64,000 nucleotides of DNA from Acidobacteriota bacterium. GTDB taxonomy: Bacteria; Acidobacteriota; Terriglobia; Bryobacterales; Bryobacteraceae. The translations under genes and the position numbers were made by a program. The DNA is taken from the NCBI GenBank assembly GCA_017307505.1, contig JAFKEE010000024.1, positions 62,001-126,000 on the forward strand. Direction: 5' to 3'. This document shows, piece by piece, positions 1 through 9,084 of the stretch. The notes beneath the pieces are model-generated. The model worked only from the letters and a program-made list of their open reading frames with translations, was not told the origin of the DNA and did not search any database. The first letter of the stretch is position 1. Each line of letters starts with the position of its first letter.

Positions 1-2
1 CC

Positions 3-452
3 ACGCCCGCCACGCCGACTGTCAGCCCGAATACCGGAACGGGTTCCAGCCAGACCTTTACGCTGACTTACCCCGATCCTCCCGGCTTCTTCGGCGCGCC
101 GTTTGGCTGGGTCCAGTTCCTGGTCGCGGCGGCCGGTGACGGCGGCGGCCTGCCGTTCTGCTTCGTCCACTACGATCGCGCCGGCAACGGTCTCTGGATG
201 TACTCGAGCGACGTCGGGTTCTTCCTCGGGCCGGTGGCCCCGGGCACGGCTTCCAACGCACTGGACAGCTCTGCCTGCACGGTCAATCCCGGCGGCACAA
301 CCATCCAGAACGTATCCGGCAATCTGATCGTGACGGTGCCTCTCACCTTCAAGCCTCCGATGAGCGGCGCGAAGAAACTCTTCGAACGCACGTTGGATGT
401 CCTGCAGCGCGACACAGGCATGGTCCAGACCGGAACCTGGAACATTCCATAA
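3..452 (+). CDS. C-terminal end of an exported protein (cut by window edge)
   Basis: The frame is open from the first bases and stops with TAA at 450-452, so only the last 149 residues are visible. They form one module of about 140 residues: a Gly/Ser/Thr-rich entry (GTGSSQTFTLTY), a core reading FCFVHYDRAGNGLWMYS, then VGFFLGPVAPGT and the terminal GTWNIP. Two cysteines (in PFCF and SSAC) are kept in the related copies and could form a disulfide. The same module ends the convergent metalloprotease gene at 541-4845, which also has a second, more diverged copy. From memory, similar modules end many exported Bryobacterales proteins; no function is known to me. The N-terminal part, and hence the protein's main role, lies outside the window. 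Confidence 0.85.
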   Translation, partial: TPATPTVSPNTGTGSSQTFTLTYPDPPGFFGAPFGWVQFLVAAAGDGGGLPFCFVHYDRAGNGLWMYSSDVGFFLGPVAPGTASNALDSSACTVNPGGTTIQNVSGNLIVTVPLTFKPPMSGAKKLFERTLDVLQRDTGMVQTGTWNIP

Positions 453-479
453 CCTGAATCAGACGCCAGAATACGGCAA

Positions 480-530
480 AGGCCGCCGGATCCCGGGCAA
501 CTCCCGGAATCCGGCGGCCTTGTTCTTTAG
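480..530. terminator. Bidirectional intrinsic terminator between convergent genes
   Basis: A 12-bp perfect outer stem (480-491 with 509-520) encloses a further C/G-rich inner stem (493-497 with 503-507). It is followed by TTGTTCTTT on the plus strand and preceded by AAA, so it can serve both the gene ending at 452 and the one ending at 541. Confidence 0.8.
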
Positions 531-540
531 CCCGTCCTGA

Positions 541-3500
541 TTAAGGGATGTTCCAGTTGCCCGTCAATTGCATCCCCGTATCCCGGAACAGAACGTCCAT
601 CGTGCGCTGAAACTGCTTCTTGCCGCCCGACATCGGCGCATTGAATACGATGGGCACATTCAGCACGAGATTTCCGGATAGGTTCGCGACCGTGACCCCG
701 GCCGGATTGACTGAACAGGCGGAACTCGTCAGCGCATTGGAGGGCGTACCCGGAGCCACCGGCCCGAGAAAGAATCCGACATCGCCGGAATACATCCACA
801 ACCCGTTGCCCGCCCGGTCATAGTGGACATAGCAGAACGGCTTCCCGCCACCATCCGCGGCCGATGCCACCAGGAACTGGGTCCAGCCGAAGGGAGCGCC
901 CGCGAAGCCGGGCGGATCCGGATAAATGAGGGTGAACGTCTGCGAGGCCCCACTGCCGGCGGCGGGCGATGTGGTCATGACACCCAGGGGCGCCGCCACC
1001 GTGGTCCAGGTTCCTTTCTGTACCCAGCCGCTGTCGGTCTGCGCTTTGTTCATGGCCCGCATGTAGACATTCCGCGCCCCGGCCGCCTTGAACACCACGC
1101 TGACGTTCGCCGACAGTGTCTTGGCACTGCCGGCAGCCGATGAGCCCGAAGTGTTCACCGCGCAAAAGGAGTTCTGCAGCACGTTGGACGACGTCCCTGG
1201 CGCAATCGGACCCACGAAGAAGCCCCCATCGCCGTACAGCCAGAATGCGTTGCCCACTACGTCGTAATGGACGAAGCAGAAGGTCTGTCCGCCTCCATCC
1301 GGCGCCACGGCGAACAGTAGTTGGACCCACAGCAGGTCCGTGTAGCCTTTGGACGCCATGTAGGTGGCTGTGAAGGTCTGCAGGGCGCCCGAGCCGGACC
1401 CCGGCGTCACCGAGATCAGGCTCGGCTCCGTAATCAGGAACACCTGTGTAACCGGTGTGGCGGCCGCGTAGTTGGCATTGCCAGGCTGGCGGGCGGTGAT
1501 GGAGCAACTGCCCGGCGCCGCCAGTGTGACCGTAGATCCTGAAACCGTGCACACCCCCAGGCTGTTGGACGTGAAGCTGACCGGAAGCCCGGAACTGGCC
1601 GTCGCCGTGATGCCGACTGGCGCGGCTCCGAAGGGCTGGCTTGCGATGGGTGCGAAGCTGATCACATTCGTGCCCACGATATTGGTGAGTGAGAAGTGCG
1701 CGGTCGCAACCACCCCGCTCACACTCGCATTCACCACATAAGGACCACCGGCCACGGCATTGGCGCTCACCGTCACCGCGGCGATACCGGCTGCATTGGT
1801 GGTCGCCGGATTGGCGGAAGTGAAGACCGCACTGGCTCCCGAACCGGGGGCTGTGAAAGTCACCAGCTTGCCCGGGATCCCCGCGCCCCCTGCGTCCAGT
1901 ACCGACGCCTGCAAGGCCTGGCCGAAGGCCGTGAGGATCGGTCCGCTCTGCCCGCTGCCGCCTGACACGGTGATGTTGGCCGGTACCTGGAGGATCGTCG
2001 TCGGATCGGAGGCGAGACCGCTGCCCGCGCCGCCGCCTGTCACTGAAACCTGGTTGGTCAGCGTGGTGGCCGCGCTACTGCCGATCGACACATTGGCCAG
2101 GATCACCGGGTAGGACGCGCTGGCCGCCAGCGCCGTGCTGGTGGTGCATACATTGGTCGTGCACGACCAGCCGGATCCGCTCAGGCCGGTCAGGGTCATC
2201 CCGGCCGGCACGGTCTCTGTGACCGTCACCAGGCCCGAAGTGGTGGCGCCGCCGTTGTTCGTCACCGTGATCGTGTACTGCCCGGTGCCGCCCTGCGTGA
2301 AGTTCCCCGTGTGAGTCTTCGTGATCTGCCAGTGGGGCGTGGCCGGGTTCACCACGAACGAACCTTCCACGTACAGGCTGCAACTGTTGGCCGCATTCTG
2401 CACGCCAATCGCGAAGCCGCCCGGCGCCGTCAGGTCCGATGCGCTGAGCTGTACCTGGAGATGCTGGGCATCCACGAACACCACGGTACGCAGGGACGAG
2501 TAGAACCCGTTCACGTACACCACCGTGGACGCGGTGAACCCGGAGCCGCCGATCGTGACCATGCCGCCGGCCGAACCCTGATTCATCGACGGCGGCGTGA
2601 AGCCACTCACCGTCAAAGGGGCAGCCACCGTGTTCAGGTTTGCCGTCACCGCGAACTCATCGTGCACCGTCAGCGACTGCGGATTGGCGGAAGTGTTCAA
2701 TGTTCCCGAGAAGCCCGTGAAGAACCATTGGGCGATAGGATTCACCTGGAAGTTCACCACTGTCCCGTCGAGATACTTCTGGTCGGCCACCGGAGGATTC
2801 GGGGCGTTCGCCGCGCAGGAAGGATTCACCAGCGAATAACCGCGATAGGACGGAGTCAGCGAGGCGGTGTAACTGGTCGAGGAAGCAGGCAGCGTGATGT
2901 TCTGCGCGGCCGTCGAATTGTTGACTCCGCCCAGGCTCCAACTGTTGAACTTGTACGCCACGTTGCTTGTCACCGGCGTCTGCAGGTTGGTGATATTCAG
3001 AGTGTGCGCCGAGCCTGCTGTCCAACCGTCGGCGGTGGTGAAGATCTCGGGGATGACATAAGTGAATCCATCGACGACGGCTGTGACCGCCGGATTCAGC
3101 GGGCTGGTCGGCGGAGCCGGATTCGTGAACGAGGAAGCAACTGTATACTGTGGCGTCGCCGGTTCGAGATCCGCCTGAATATTCCACGGTGTGGACAGAA
3201 CGATCCACTCCCGCGGATTGGCGCCCCGCGGCAGGTAGTCGTTGCCGAACCAGCCCACAAAGACCGAACTGGCGTTGGGCACCGCCTGTCCCGTCACCTT
3301 CTGCCGCAGCAGGTAATGAGCGACGCCGCTGATCGACTGCGGCGGCGGATTCAGGTTCAGCGTACCTCCGCCCAATCCCGTCAGACCGTTGTTGCTGGGG
3401 TTGATCTGGTTGTAGCGCTGATAACTGGCCTGGTAGACGGTGATGGCCGGGCTGGAGGCCGGCGAGGTTGGGGAACCGCTGCCAGACGTGACCGTGATCT

Positions 3501-4845
3501 GGTGCGACTGCGCTCCGCCGTCATTCCAGTTTCCAAAGAAGTAGCGCGAGCCGTCGGCCGGCGTGGTCTTCTGCGATCCGGCCGGTGCCGCAATCGTGTG
3601 GACAGATCCGAACGCCCAGGCGAAAGTCTGTGGAGCCGTCAGCGTCACGCCATCCACCACGATGGGCAGATTGGCCGGGTTCGTCGTGATGGTGATGCTG
3701 GTGGGCGCGGCTCCATACAGACGCTTCACCGTATCGATGTCTCCCGGTGAGAAGGTCGTCGCCTCGCCAATCGGCATCCCGGCCGGTATCGTCTCCAGCA
3801 CCACCTGGTTGTTCTTCGAGAAGCCGCTTGCGCCGTAGTGCATGATCGACGCGTAATCGTACAGTCCCACCTGCTGGGCGTTCCTGGCCTGCGCTCCAAA
3901 GTTTCCAAACATCAGAGGGATATCCAGATTGGCCTGGTTGAAGGTGAGGAACGTCGCGTTGTCGCCGCGCTGATGTTCATGGTAGAGGCCGATCGAGTGC
4001 CCCATCTCGTGCAGCAGGGTCGACACATCGCAATCGATCGAGCCCTGCAGAGCCTGCTGTCCGCCCGCTCTTCCCAGCGTGGCAAAGCACGACCGGCTGT
4101 GGTCCGCGGAATTCAGGTCGATGGCCACGTAGTCGGCTTCGGCCGCGCGCGGCACAAACTGGATCAGCCCGGAGAAGACCGTGTTGAACTGGCTGATCGC
4201 CGTGGTCATGTTCGCCGTGCCGCTCAGGACGACGTAAGGAACCTTCGCGACGTGCGTGATCGCGTCCGCTGGCCAGAGGCTGCTGGCATGCAGAATCGTC
4301 ATCCCTTCCCGCTTGCTCTCGGTGGTTTTGCCCTGCCCGGGATTGCGCTCGGGCTGGTCCTCCGGACCCGGCAGGATGTCCCCCTCCACCACCGCCGACC
4401 CGTTCACCACTTCATAGGGGACCGTCTGATTCCGCCACCGGCCCACCCGGCGCTCCGGTTCGGCTTCGGGCTCCGATTGCGAGTACACCGGAACGTACAC
4501 GGACGCGGCCGCCCCCTCGGGATCGACTGCCGTCAGGTGGATTCCATTCAGGCCGCTGCGCAGCCCGATCGGTCCCAGCGAGAATCTGTATTCCGCGGAG
4601 CCGTCCGCCGGAGCCTGGAACTGCGCCGGAACCCGACGCCCGGATTGATCCGTCCAGATCAGGCTCGCCAGCCCGGTAGGTGCCGTGACGACCCCTTCCA
4701 GCGTGACGCTGTGCCCGGCCGTTTCCAGCATTCCTCGCGCGGGCAGACCGCTGACTCGAATCGAAGGGGCCTGTTGGGCGCTGGCGGCCATCCAGACGGA
4801 CGCCAGCAGCCAGCAGAATCTGTTGCTTTGAGTGAACAAACGCAT
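541..4845 (-). CDS. Exported astacin-type metalloprotease with Ig-like tail
   Basis: Predicted zinc endopeptidase of 1434 residues, exported by an N-terminal signal peptide ending near AASAQ. The zinc site HEMGHSIGLYHE (about residues 279-290) fits the astacin HExxHxxGxxH pattern, and SIMHY (about 333-337) is the Met-turn. After the protease come stalk modules: a PEGA-like segment (about 390-420), beta-rich repeats, an IPT/TIG-like module (about 760-850), a DUF11-like module (about 860-960), Ig-like segments (about 975-1155) and two copies of the C-terminal module also seen at 3-452 (about 1160-1285 and 1290-1434). I chose ATG at 4845 because GGTGGAG lies 6 bases upstream; a GTG at 4857 is in frame. 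Probably surface-displayed or released; substrate unknown. Confidence 0.88.
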   Translation of the reverse strand: MRLFTQSNRFCWLLASVWMAASAQQAPSIRVSGLPARGMLETAGHSVTLEGVVTAPTGLASLIWTDQSGRRVPAQFQAPADGSAEYRFSLGPIGLRSGLNGIHLTAVDPEGAAASVYVPVYSQSEPEAEPERRVGRWRNQTVPYEVVNGSAVVEGDILPGPEDQPERNPGQGKTTESKREGMTILHASSLWPADAITHVAKVPYVVLSGTANMTTAISQFNTVFSGLIQFVPRAAEADYVAIDLNSADHSRSCFATLGRAGGQQALQGSIDCDVSTLLHEMGHSIGLYHEHQRGDNATFLTFNQANLDIPLMFGNFGAQARNAQQVGLYDYASIMHYGASGFSKNNQVVLETIPAGMPIGEATTFSPGDIDTVKRLYGAAPTSITITTNPANLPIVVDGVTLTAPQTFAWAFGSVHTIAAPAGSQKTTPADGSRYFFGNWNDGGAQSHQITVTSGSGSPTSPASSPAITVYQASYQRYNQINPSNNGLTGLGGGTLNLNPPPQSISGVAHYLLRQKVTGQAVPNASSVFVGWFGNDYLPRGANPREWIVLSTPWNIQADLEPATPQYTVASSFTNPAPPTSPLNPAVTAVVDGFTYVIPEIFTTADGWTAGSAHTLNITNLQTPVTSNVAYKFNSWSLGGVNNSTAAQNITLPASSTSYTASLTPSYRGYSLVNPSCAANAPNPPVADQKYLDGTVVNFQVNPIAQWFFTGFSGTLNTSANPQSLTVHDEFAVTANLNTVAAPLTVSGFTPPSMNQGSAGGMVTIGGSGFTASTVVYVNGFYSSLRTVVFVDAQHLQVQLSASDLTAPGGFAIGVQNAANSCSLYVEGSFVVNPATPHWQITKTHTGNFTQGGTGQYTITVTNNGGATTSGLVTVTETVPAGMTLTGLSGSGWSCTTNVCTTSTALAASASYPVILANVSIGSSAATTLTNQVSVTGGGAGSGLASDPTTILQVPANITVSGGSGQSGPILTAFGQALQASVLDAGGAGIPGKLVTFTAPGSGASAVFTSANPATTNAAGIAAVTVSANAVAGGPYVVNASVSGVVATAHFSLTNIVGTNVISFAPIASQPFGAAPVGITATASSGLPVSFTSNSLGVCTVSGSTVTLAAPGSCSITARQPGNANYAAATPVTQVFLITEPSLISVTPGSGSGALQTFTATYMASKGYTDLLWVQLLFAVAPDGGGQTFCFVHYDVVGNAFWLYGDGGFFVGPIAPGTSSNVLQNSFCAVNTSGSSAAGSAKTLSANVSVVFKAAGARNVYMRAMNKAQTDSGWVQKGTWTTVAAPLGVMTTSPAAGSGASQTFTLIYPDPPGFAGAPFGWTQFLVASAADGGGKPFCYVHYDRAGNGLWMYSGDVGFFLGPVAPGTPSNALTSSACSVNPAGVTVANLSGNLVLNVPIVFNAPMSGGKKQFQRTMDVLFRDTGMQLTGNWNIP

Positions 4846-5196
4846 AGAGCACTCCACCGGAAAAACAGGGCACTGATGGGTTGGGAACGGACCTCCTCCA
4901 TGGCGCTAATTCGATCCGCCCGCCGGTCACCGCTAAGATTGTACGCTTCGCTCCGCAAGACGCCTCTGGGCTGTGCGCCCAACTGCGCCCACTCCAGGCC
5001 GGCGCCGCCGGCTAAGCACTCAGTTGCCCTTCCTTGTCATAACTACGACACAGGCCCGCTGCCCGCGGAACCGGAATTGTCCGATCCCGGCTGACCGCGC
5101 TTCGCCCGTTTGCTGCACCGCTGAAGGTGGGATGCTATCCTGCCATAAGATCGGGTGGGTGGTCAGTTCGCTGTACCTCCTTCCCTCGATTGGACA
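4846..5196. other. Intergenic region between divergent genes
   Basis: About 350 bases separate the start of the metalloprotease from the likely start of the glycosyltransferase. On the minus strand a TACAAT hexamer (4938-4943) could be a -10 box, but no matching -35 is visible. I see no RNA gene, repeat or conserved small reading frame here. Confidence 0.4.
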
Positions 5197-6507
5197 ATGC
5201 CCAACCACTGGCTCCAAAGTGCCAAGGAGTATGTCCGCCCCTACTATTTAAAGTGGTTCTACTTTCGGCTACAGTCGCAAAACTGCCCCACTTACTTTAG
5301 GGACTGCTGGAGTTACCCCTCCGCGTCGCTCGATCGTCCGATGCCCCGCCAAGTGGCTCCCAACGGCCCAGGCATGCCCGCCGCCAAGGGCGACATTCTT
5401 TTCCTTCCCCTGGCAGACTGGCACACCCGCATCCAGCGCACGCAGCACCTGGCACTCACCTTCGCCTCGATGGGCTATCGCTGCTTCTACGTGAATCCGC
5501 ACCTCGGCCGTGAGTTTCCCACCGTCTATCCCGCCAGCCCGAAGCGGCTCGTTTCCACCATTTCGCCGTGCATTCAGGAATTGCACGTCCACCTACCCAG
5601 GGAACCGGTTTTCCACCATCGCTGCCTCACCTCCGATGAAGTAGGAACCCTGATCGAAACCATCAGCCGCCTGCCGTTCAACCTGGACAACGGCGCGCCG
5701 CTGATCATCACCAGCTTCCCTCTCTGGGCCGAAGTTGCCCATGCGCTCCGCCGCCAATGGGGCAGCCGGATCGTCTACGACTGCCACGACCTGATGGCCG
5801 GTTTCGGGAATATCTCCCAGGACCTGCTGAATGCGGAGTCCGGCCTCATCGACTCCGCTGACCTGGTCATCTTCTCCGCCCAGGCCCTGCTGGATCACTG
5901 TGCCGCCACGCACGAAGGGATTCAGCACCGTTCGATCCTGCTGCGGAATGCCGTCAGTGTTTCCGATTTCCAGGAGGCCGGACCTCCTGCCAAACAAGCA
6001 GCGGCGGCGCCTGTCATCGGCTATATCGGCTCTCTCAGTTCCTGGTTCGATGTCGAGTACATTCGCTCTGCCGCGACTTCCCGGCCTGAGTGGAACTTCG
6101 TGCTGGTCGGCAGGATTGAGAATCCTCGCATCGAGTCCCTGCGGCAGCTGCCTAACGTCACACTCGTGGGCGAGGTACCCTACTGCGATCTGGCCCGCCA
6201 CTTCCTCTCATTCGATGTGGGCATCATCCCCTTTGTCCGCAACGAGCTGACCCTGTCCACAAATCCCATCAAGCTGTACGAGTACTTCGCCTGTGGTCTC
6301 CCCGTCGTGAGCGCGAGTTTGCCCGAGGTGGAGCGGTACTCCGACCTGGTCTATCTGGCCGATGACCCGCAGTCCTTCGTGCGGCAGATCGAGGCGGCCC
6401 TGGCTGAAAAGGATCCGAACCTGGCGCTCCGGCGGCGCGCCATTGCCAATGAGGAGAGTTGGTGGATTCGGTGCCTGGAACTGGAGCGCCGGCTGGGCGC
6501 GGATTGA
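5197..6507 (+). CDS. Glycosyltransferase, GT4-like (GT-B fold)
   Basis: Predicted cytoplasmic glycosyltransferase of about 436 residues. The C-terminal half carries the usual GT-B donor-site pattern: IGYIGSLSSWFDVEY, FVLVGR, then NPIKLYEYFACGLPVVS, where the Glu of KLYEY normally contacts the nucleotide sugar. The N-terminal half has the acceptor-domain features DWHTRIQRTQHLA and VYDCHDLMAGF. Similar enzymes in which the product is a surface polysaccharide or glycan are common, but donor and acceptor cannot be read here. The gene stands alone, divergent from the metalloprotease. ATG at 5197 is chosen; a GTG at 5155 is in frame and neither has a convincing ribosome binding site. Confidence 0.82.
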   Translation: MPNHWLQSAKEYVRPYYLKWFYFRLQSQNCPTYFRDCWSYPSASLDRPMPRQVAPNGPGMPAAKGDILFLPLADWHTRIQRTQHLALTFASMGYRCFYVNPHLGREFPTVYPASPKRLVSTISPCIQELHVHLPREPVFHHRCLTSDEVGTLIETISRLPFNLDNGAPLIITSFPLWAEVAHALRRQWGSRIVYDCHDLMAGFGNISQDLLNAESGLIDSADLVIFSAQALLDHCAATHEGIQHRSILLRNAVSVSDFQEAGPPAKQAAAAPVIGYIGSLSSWFDVEYIRSAATSRPEWNFVLVGRIENPRIESLRQLPNVTLVGEVPYCDLARHFLSFDVGIIPFVRNELTLSTNPIKLYEYFACGLPVVSASLPEVERYSDLVYLADDPQSFVRQIEAALAEKDPNLALRRRAIANEESWWIRCLELERRLGAD

Positions 6508-6552
6508 TATCGTCTGGCCCGATTCGCTGCGAAGCGGGTTCGTGCGGTCTGG

Positions 6553-6891
6553 TCAGGAAGACGCGCCGGCAGACATTGCCTGGTAGCGCAGCGTGTGCGC
6601 CATGTTCATCTGCAGCATCAGCATGCTGAGGTTTGATTGGGCATCTTCGTTGTCGGCCTGCACCGCCAGCGCCTGGCGATAACAGCGGACCGCCTCTCTC
6701 GGGTTGCCCAGGGCCTCCATGACCACACCCAGATCGTTCCAGGTCCTGCCCATCAGCGGATTCAGATCCACGGCATGGCGCAACGCGATGACCGCGTCCT
6801 CCAGCCTCTGATCCTCCAGCGCCTGAACGCCAATGCGATGATACTCCTGCGCGGCAAGCCGGCTCGGATTGGTGTCAAGAACGTGCGCCAT
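6553..6891 (-). CDS. Small TPR-repeat protein
   Basis: A 112-residue protein with no signal peptide and at least two tetratricopeptide repeats (about residues 15-48 and 49-82, with WNDLGVVMEALGNPREAVRCYRQAL as part of the second). TPR units mediate protein-protein contacts; the partner is unknown. The start is well supported by AGGAG eight bases upstream of ATG at 6891. It converges with the glycosyltransferase gene across a 45-base gap and is not in an obvious operon. Confidence 0.75.
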   Translation of the reverse strand: MAHVLDTNPSRLAAQEYHRIGVQALEDQRLEDAVIALRHAVDLNPLMGRTWNDLGVVMEALGNPREAVRCYRQALAVQADNEDAQSNLSMLMLQMNMAHTLRYQAMSAGASS

Positions 6892-7123
6892 CGTGGTTAC
6901 TCCTAGCTAAGGTCATCGGCTGAACACCCGATGTACTTCAGAAGGAATTAGGGTTTTTTCCGCTTACACCTGATTGGGTCACTAAGTGGAATGGCCCGGG
7001 CTCCTGCCGCACGAGACTCGTTTCCGGCTTCTCTCCTTCAGCAAAGTCCCGTGTCTACAGCATTTTCGTGTGCCGCAGGCGGGTCTGGTGTCATAATCGA
7101 ACTAACCGGACCCGTTCCAAGCT

Positions 7124-7405
7124 ATGGGTGCCTTACTGAGAATTCGCGGCCAGAAGGTCTTCCTTCGCAAGGGCTATTGGCGCTGCGCCGATACCGTGCT
7201 GGAGACCGAACTCACACGTGTGACGGAGTCGTGGATCCGCGAGACCGGCGGACCCGCGTTGAGCGCCAACGATCCCGAGTTCGAGGTGGCCCGCGAGATG
7301 GCCCGGCGTTATCGCGGTAAGCTGCTCTCGCATGTGCCTACCCGCGGGCGTTCTGTGGCGCGCCTCTACTTCAGCAAGCGCCAGCTCCTGTTGTTCCCCG
7401 AATGA
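7124..7405 (+). CDS. Small basic hypothetical protein
   Basis: A 93-residue protein I do not recognise. It starts MGALLRIRGQKVFLRKGYWRC, is rich in Arg and Lys, has no membrane segment or signal peptide, and ends KRQLLLFPE. Its third-position GC preference matches the neighbours and its stop codon lies in a strong hairpin, both of which favour a real gene. A CATAAT hexamer at 7093-7098 could be its -10 box. Function unknown; a small nucleic-acid-binding role would be only a guess. Confidence 0.55.
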   Translation: MGALLRIRGQKVFLRKGYWRCADTVLETELTRVTESWIRETGGPALSANDPEFEVAREMARRYRGKLLSHVPTRGRSVARLYFSKRQLLLFPE

Positions 7406-7430
7406 GAGGCCGGTTTCGGCCCCCTCATTC
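7400..7430. terminator. Hairpin at the end of two convergent genes
   Basis: GAATGAG (7400-7406) pairs with CTCATTC (7424-7430), and GGCCG (7408-7412) with CGGCC (7417-7421) inside it. The stem includes the stop codon of the 7124-7405 gene and lies just past the end of the gene at 7444. There is no T-tract, so termination is probable but not certain. Confidence 0.5.
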
Positions 7431-7443
7431 GACCGCCTGGAAC

Positions 7444-8829
7444 CTAGAAGATGAACGGTCCGTCCGCCGGACGCCAGGCCAGACCGATGCCGACATAGGC
7501 ATCGCGCTGCTGCTTCGATCCGGAGATCGAAATGTAGCGGTAACCGCCCTGCATGGTCGCGCTCACAGAGCGGAACAGGCGGTAGCTCGCCATCGCGCCG
7601 CCTTGCGCCGACTGGCTGTTCCGCAACACGGCCACCTGGCCCGACATGCGGTAGTAGTTGGCGACGAAGTTGATGCCGATCTTCTGCCCAACCGGGAATC
7701 CGTAGCCGAAGTTGACGACGTCGCGAATGGAGGCGTACAACAGCCCGTTGCCGGGCGCCAGGCCGTGGTCGTAACCCACGTTGAAGTGGCTGGATGGCGT
7801 GTTGTAAGTAAGGACGGCCCGGCCGGACGCGGTAATCCGCTTGGTCTGCTTGACCTCCAGCACGTTGGAAACGCCCAGCAGCGCGGCCAGGTCGGGCGCC
7901 AGGGGAGTGCTGCCGATGAAGGTCGAAGACAGCCGGGACGCTCCGCCCTGGAGCATGATCCTCATCCGCTGGCTCAGTTCCTTCTGCACGCCCACAGCGG
8001 CTGAGTCAAAATGCACGCCGCCGAAGAAACCCACGTAGTCGAGATTCGTGCGCGTATAGTTGGCGCCCACCTGAGTGGTGCGTGTCAGCTGATAGGTCGC
8101 ACCGGTGCCGCCGTTGTAGGAGTTGAGCCCGTTCAGGCCGTTGGTCCGGCGCGCGAAGCTGGCGCCGCCGTATGCCCCGACAGAGAGGCGTTCCGAGACC
8201 CGGTAACTCACCGCGCCACGGCCCGCATAGAACTTCACACGGCTGCTCAGCAGCTCGTTGTCGACCAGGCCGTTCTGGTTCGGATCTTCCAGACCACCAC
8301 TGCCTGTATCCAGGCCAAAGCCGCCGCCCAGGCCGGGAATGCCCGTGGAGCCGTACGCCGAACCGATGCCAAATCCGCCGTCCGACAAGCCGCCAAAGCT
8401 GCTGACGCGGAACTGCCAGCGCTGGTTCAGCTGGCGTCCGTAGCCAAGGTTCACCACATGCGACTGGCGCCACCGCTCCGCGCTGCGCGCAAAAGACAGG
8501 TTGTTGTAAGTGCCCGACCCCAGATAGCCCGCCGTCAGGCTGCTGTTCTCCCAGGACTTCGTGCCGCCGATGCCGCCAGCGGCCGAACCCATAAAGCGGT
8601 CCCCCTGAATGCCGAGCTGGTCAGCATTCAGCGTTCGCGAGTAGTTACCATTCACGGAAAGCCACGGTAGAAACCCGATGCCCTGAGAGAGGTTATTACC
8701 AGACTGGTCCATCTGCGACTGGCCCACGGGCCCGCTGCCAAAACCACCTACGCCCCCCGAATCGCCGAATTGTGCCTGCATGGGCCCGCAGGCCAGGGCC
8801 GCGATACCCAAAAGGAGAATCAGCTTCAT
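7444..8829 (-). CDS. Probable outer-membrane beta-barrel protein
   Basis: A 461-residue protein with a clear signal peptide (MKLILLLGIAALACGPMQAQ). After a Gly-rich linker the rest alternates short polar and aromatic stretches as in barrel strands, such as FRVSSFGGL, SVGAYGGASFA and TMQGGYRYISISG, and the final residue is Phe, as BAM-assembled barrels usually have. No named family is recognised. Start ATG at 8829 has AAGAGGAA four bases upstream. It stands alone; likely a porin-like or structural outer-membrane protein, function not assignable. Confidence 0.65.
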   Translation of the reverse strand: MKLILLLGIAALACGPMQAQFGDSGGVGGFGSGPVGQSQMDQSGNNLSQGIGFLPWLSVNGNYSRTLNADQLGIQGDRFMGSAAGGIGGTKSWENSSLTAGYLGSGTYNNLSFARSAERWRQSHVVNLGYGRQLNQRWQFRVSSFGGLSDGGFGIGSAYGSTGIPGLGGGFGLDTGSGGLEDPNQNGLVDNELLSSRVKFYAGRGAVSYRVSERLSVGAYGGASFARRTNGLNGLNSYNGGTGATYQLTRTTQVGANYTRTNLDYVGFFGGVHFDSAAVGVQKELSQRMRIMLQGGASRLSSTFIGSTPLAPDLAALLGVSNVLEVKQTKRITASGRAVLTYNTPSSHFNVGYDHGLAPGNGLLYASIRDVVNFGYGFPVGQKIGINFVANYYRMSGQVAVLRNSQSAQGGAMASYRLFRSVSATMQGGYRYISISGSKQQRDAYVGIGLAWRPADGPFIF

Positions 8830-9040
8830 TGAGTTCCTCTTCCTCCGCCACCTCTTGCGCCTACTGCCTGGTGGTCTTTCGTTAAATCGTTTGAATACAG
8901 CTGGCTTACACCGATTGCCGCTGCGCGTCCTGCACGCCCGTCATCCCATCATAGTATCGGATCACCCCCGATATTTCCTTACTTTAGACTTGCGTTCTCT
9001 TCGCCCCAGCCTCGCTAAATCCTCTGCAACCACCTTTCGA

Positions 9041-9069
9041 CTGACCCTGTCGATAGAATCCGTTACACT
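9041..9069 (+). promoter_or_regulatory. Possible sigma70-type promoter
   Basis: CTGACC (9041-9046) and TACACT (9064-9069) are 17 bases apart, each matching 4-5 of 6 consensus positions. The start site would fall near 9076, giving a very short leader to the ATG at 9085. Confidence 0.3.
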
Positions 9070-9084
9070 AAAGGCTTCGGGTGG

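Noticed and set aside
2311-5094. Long plus-strand open frames opposite the metalloprotease gene
   Set aside because: They are antisense to a clearly coding gene, have Arg/His-rich low-similarity translations typical of shadow frames in GC-rich DNA and show no family motif.
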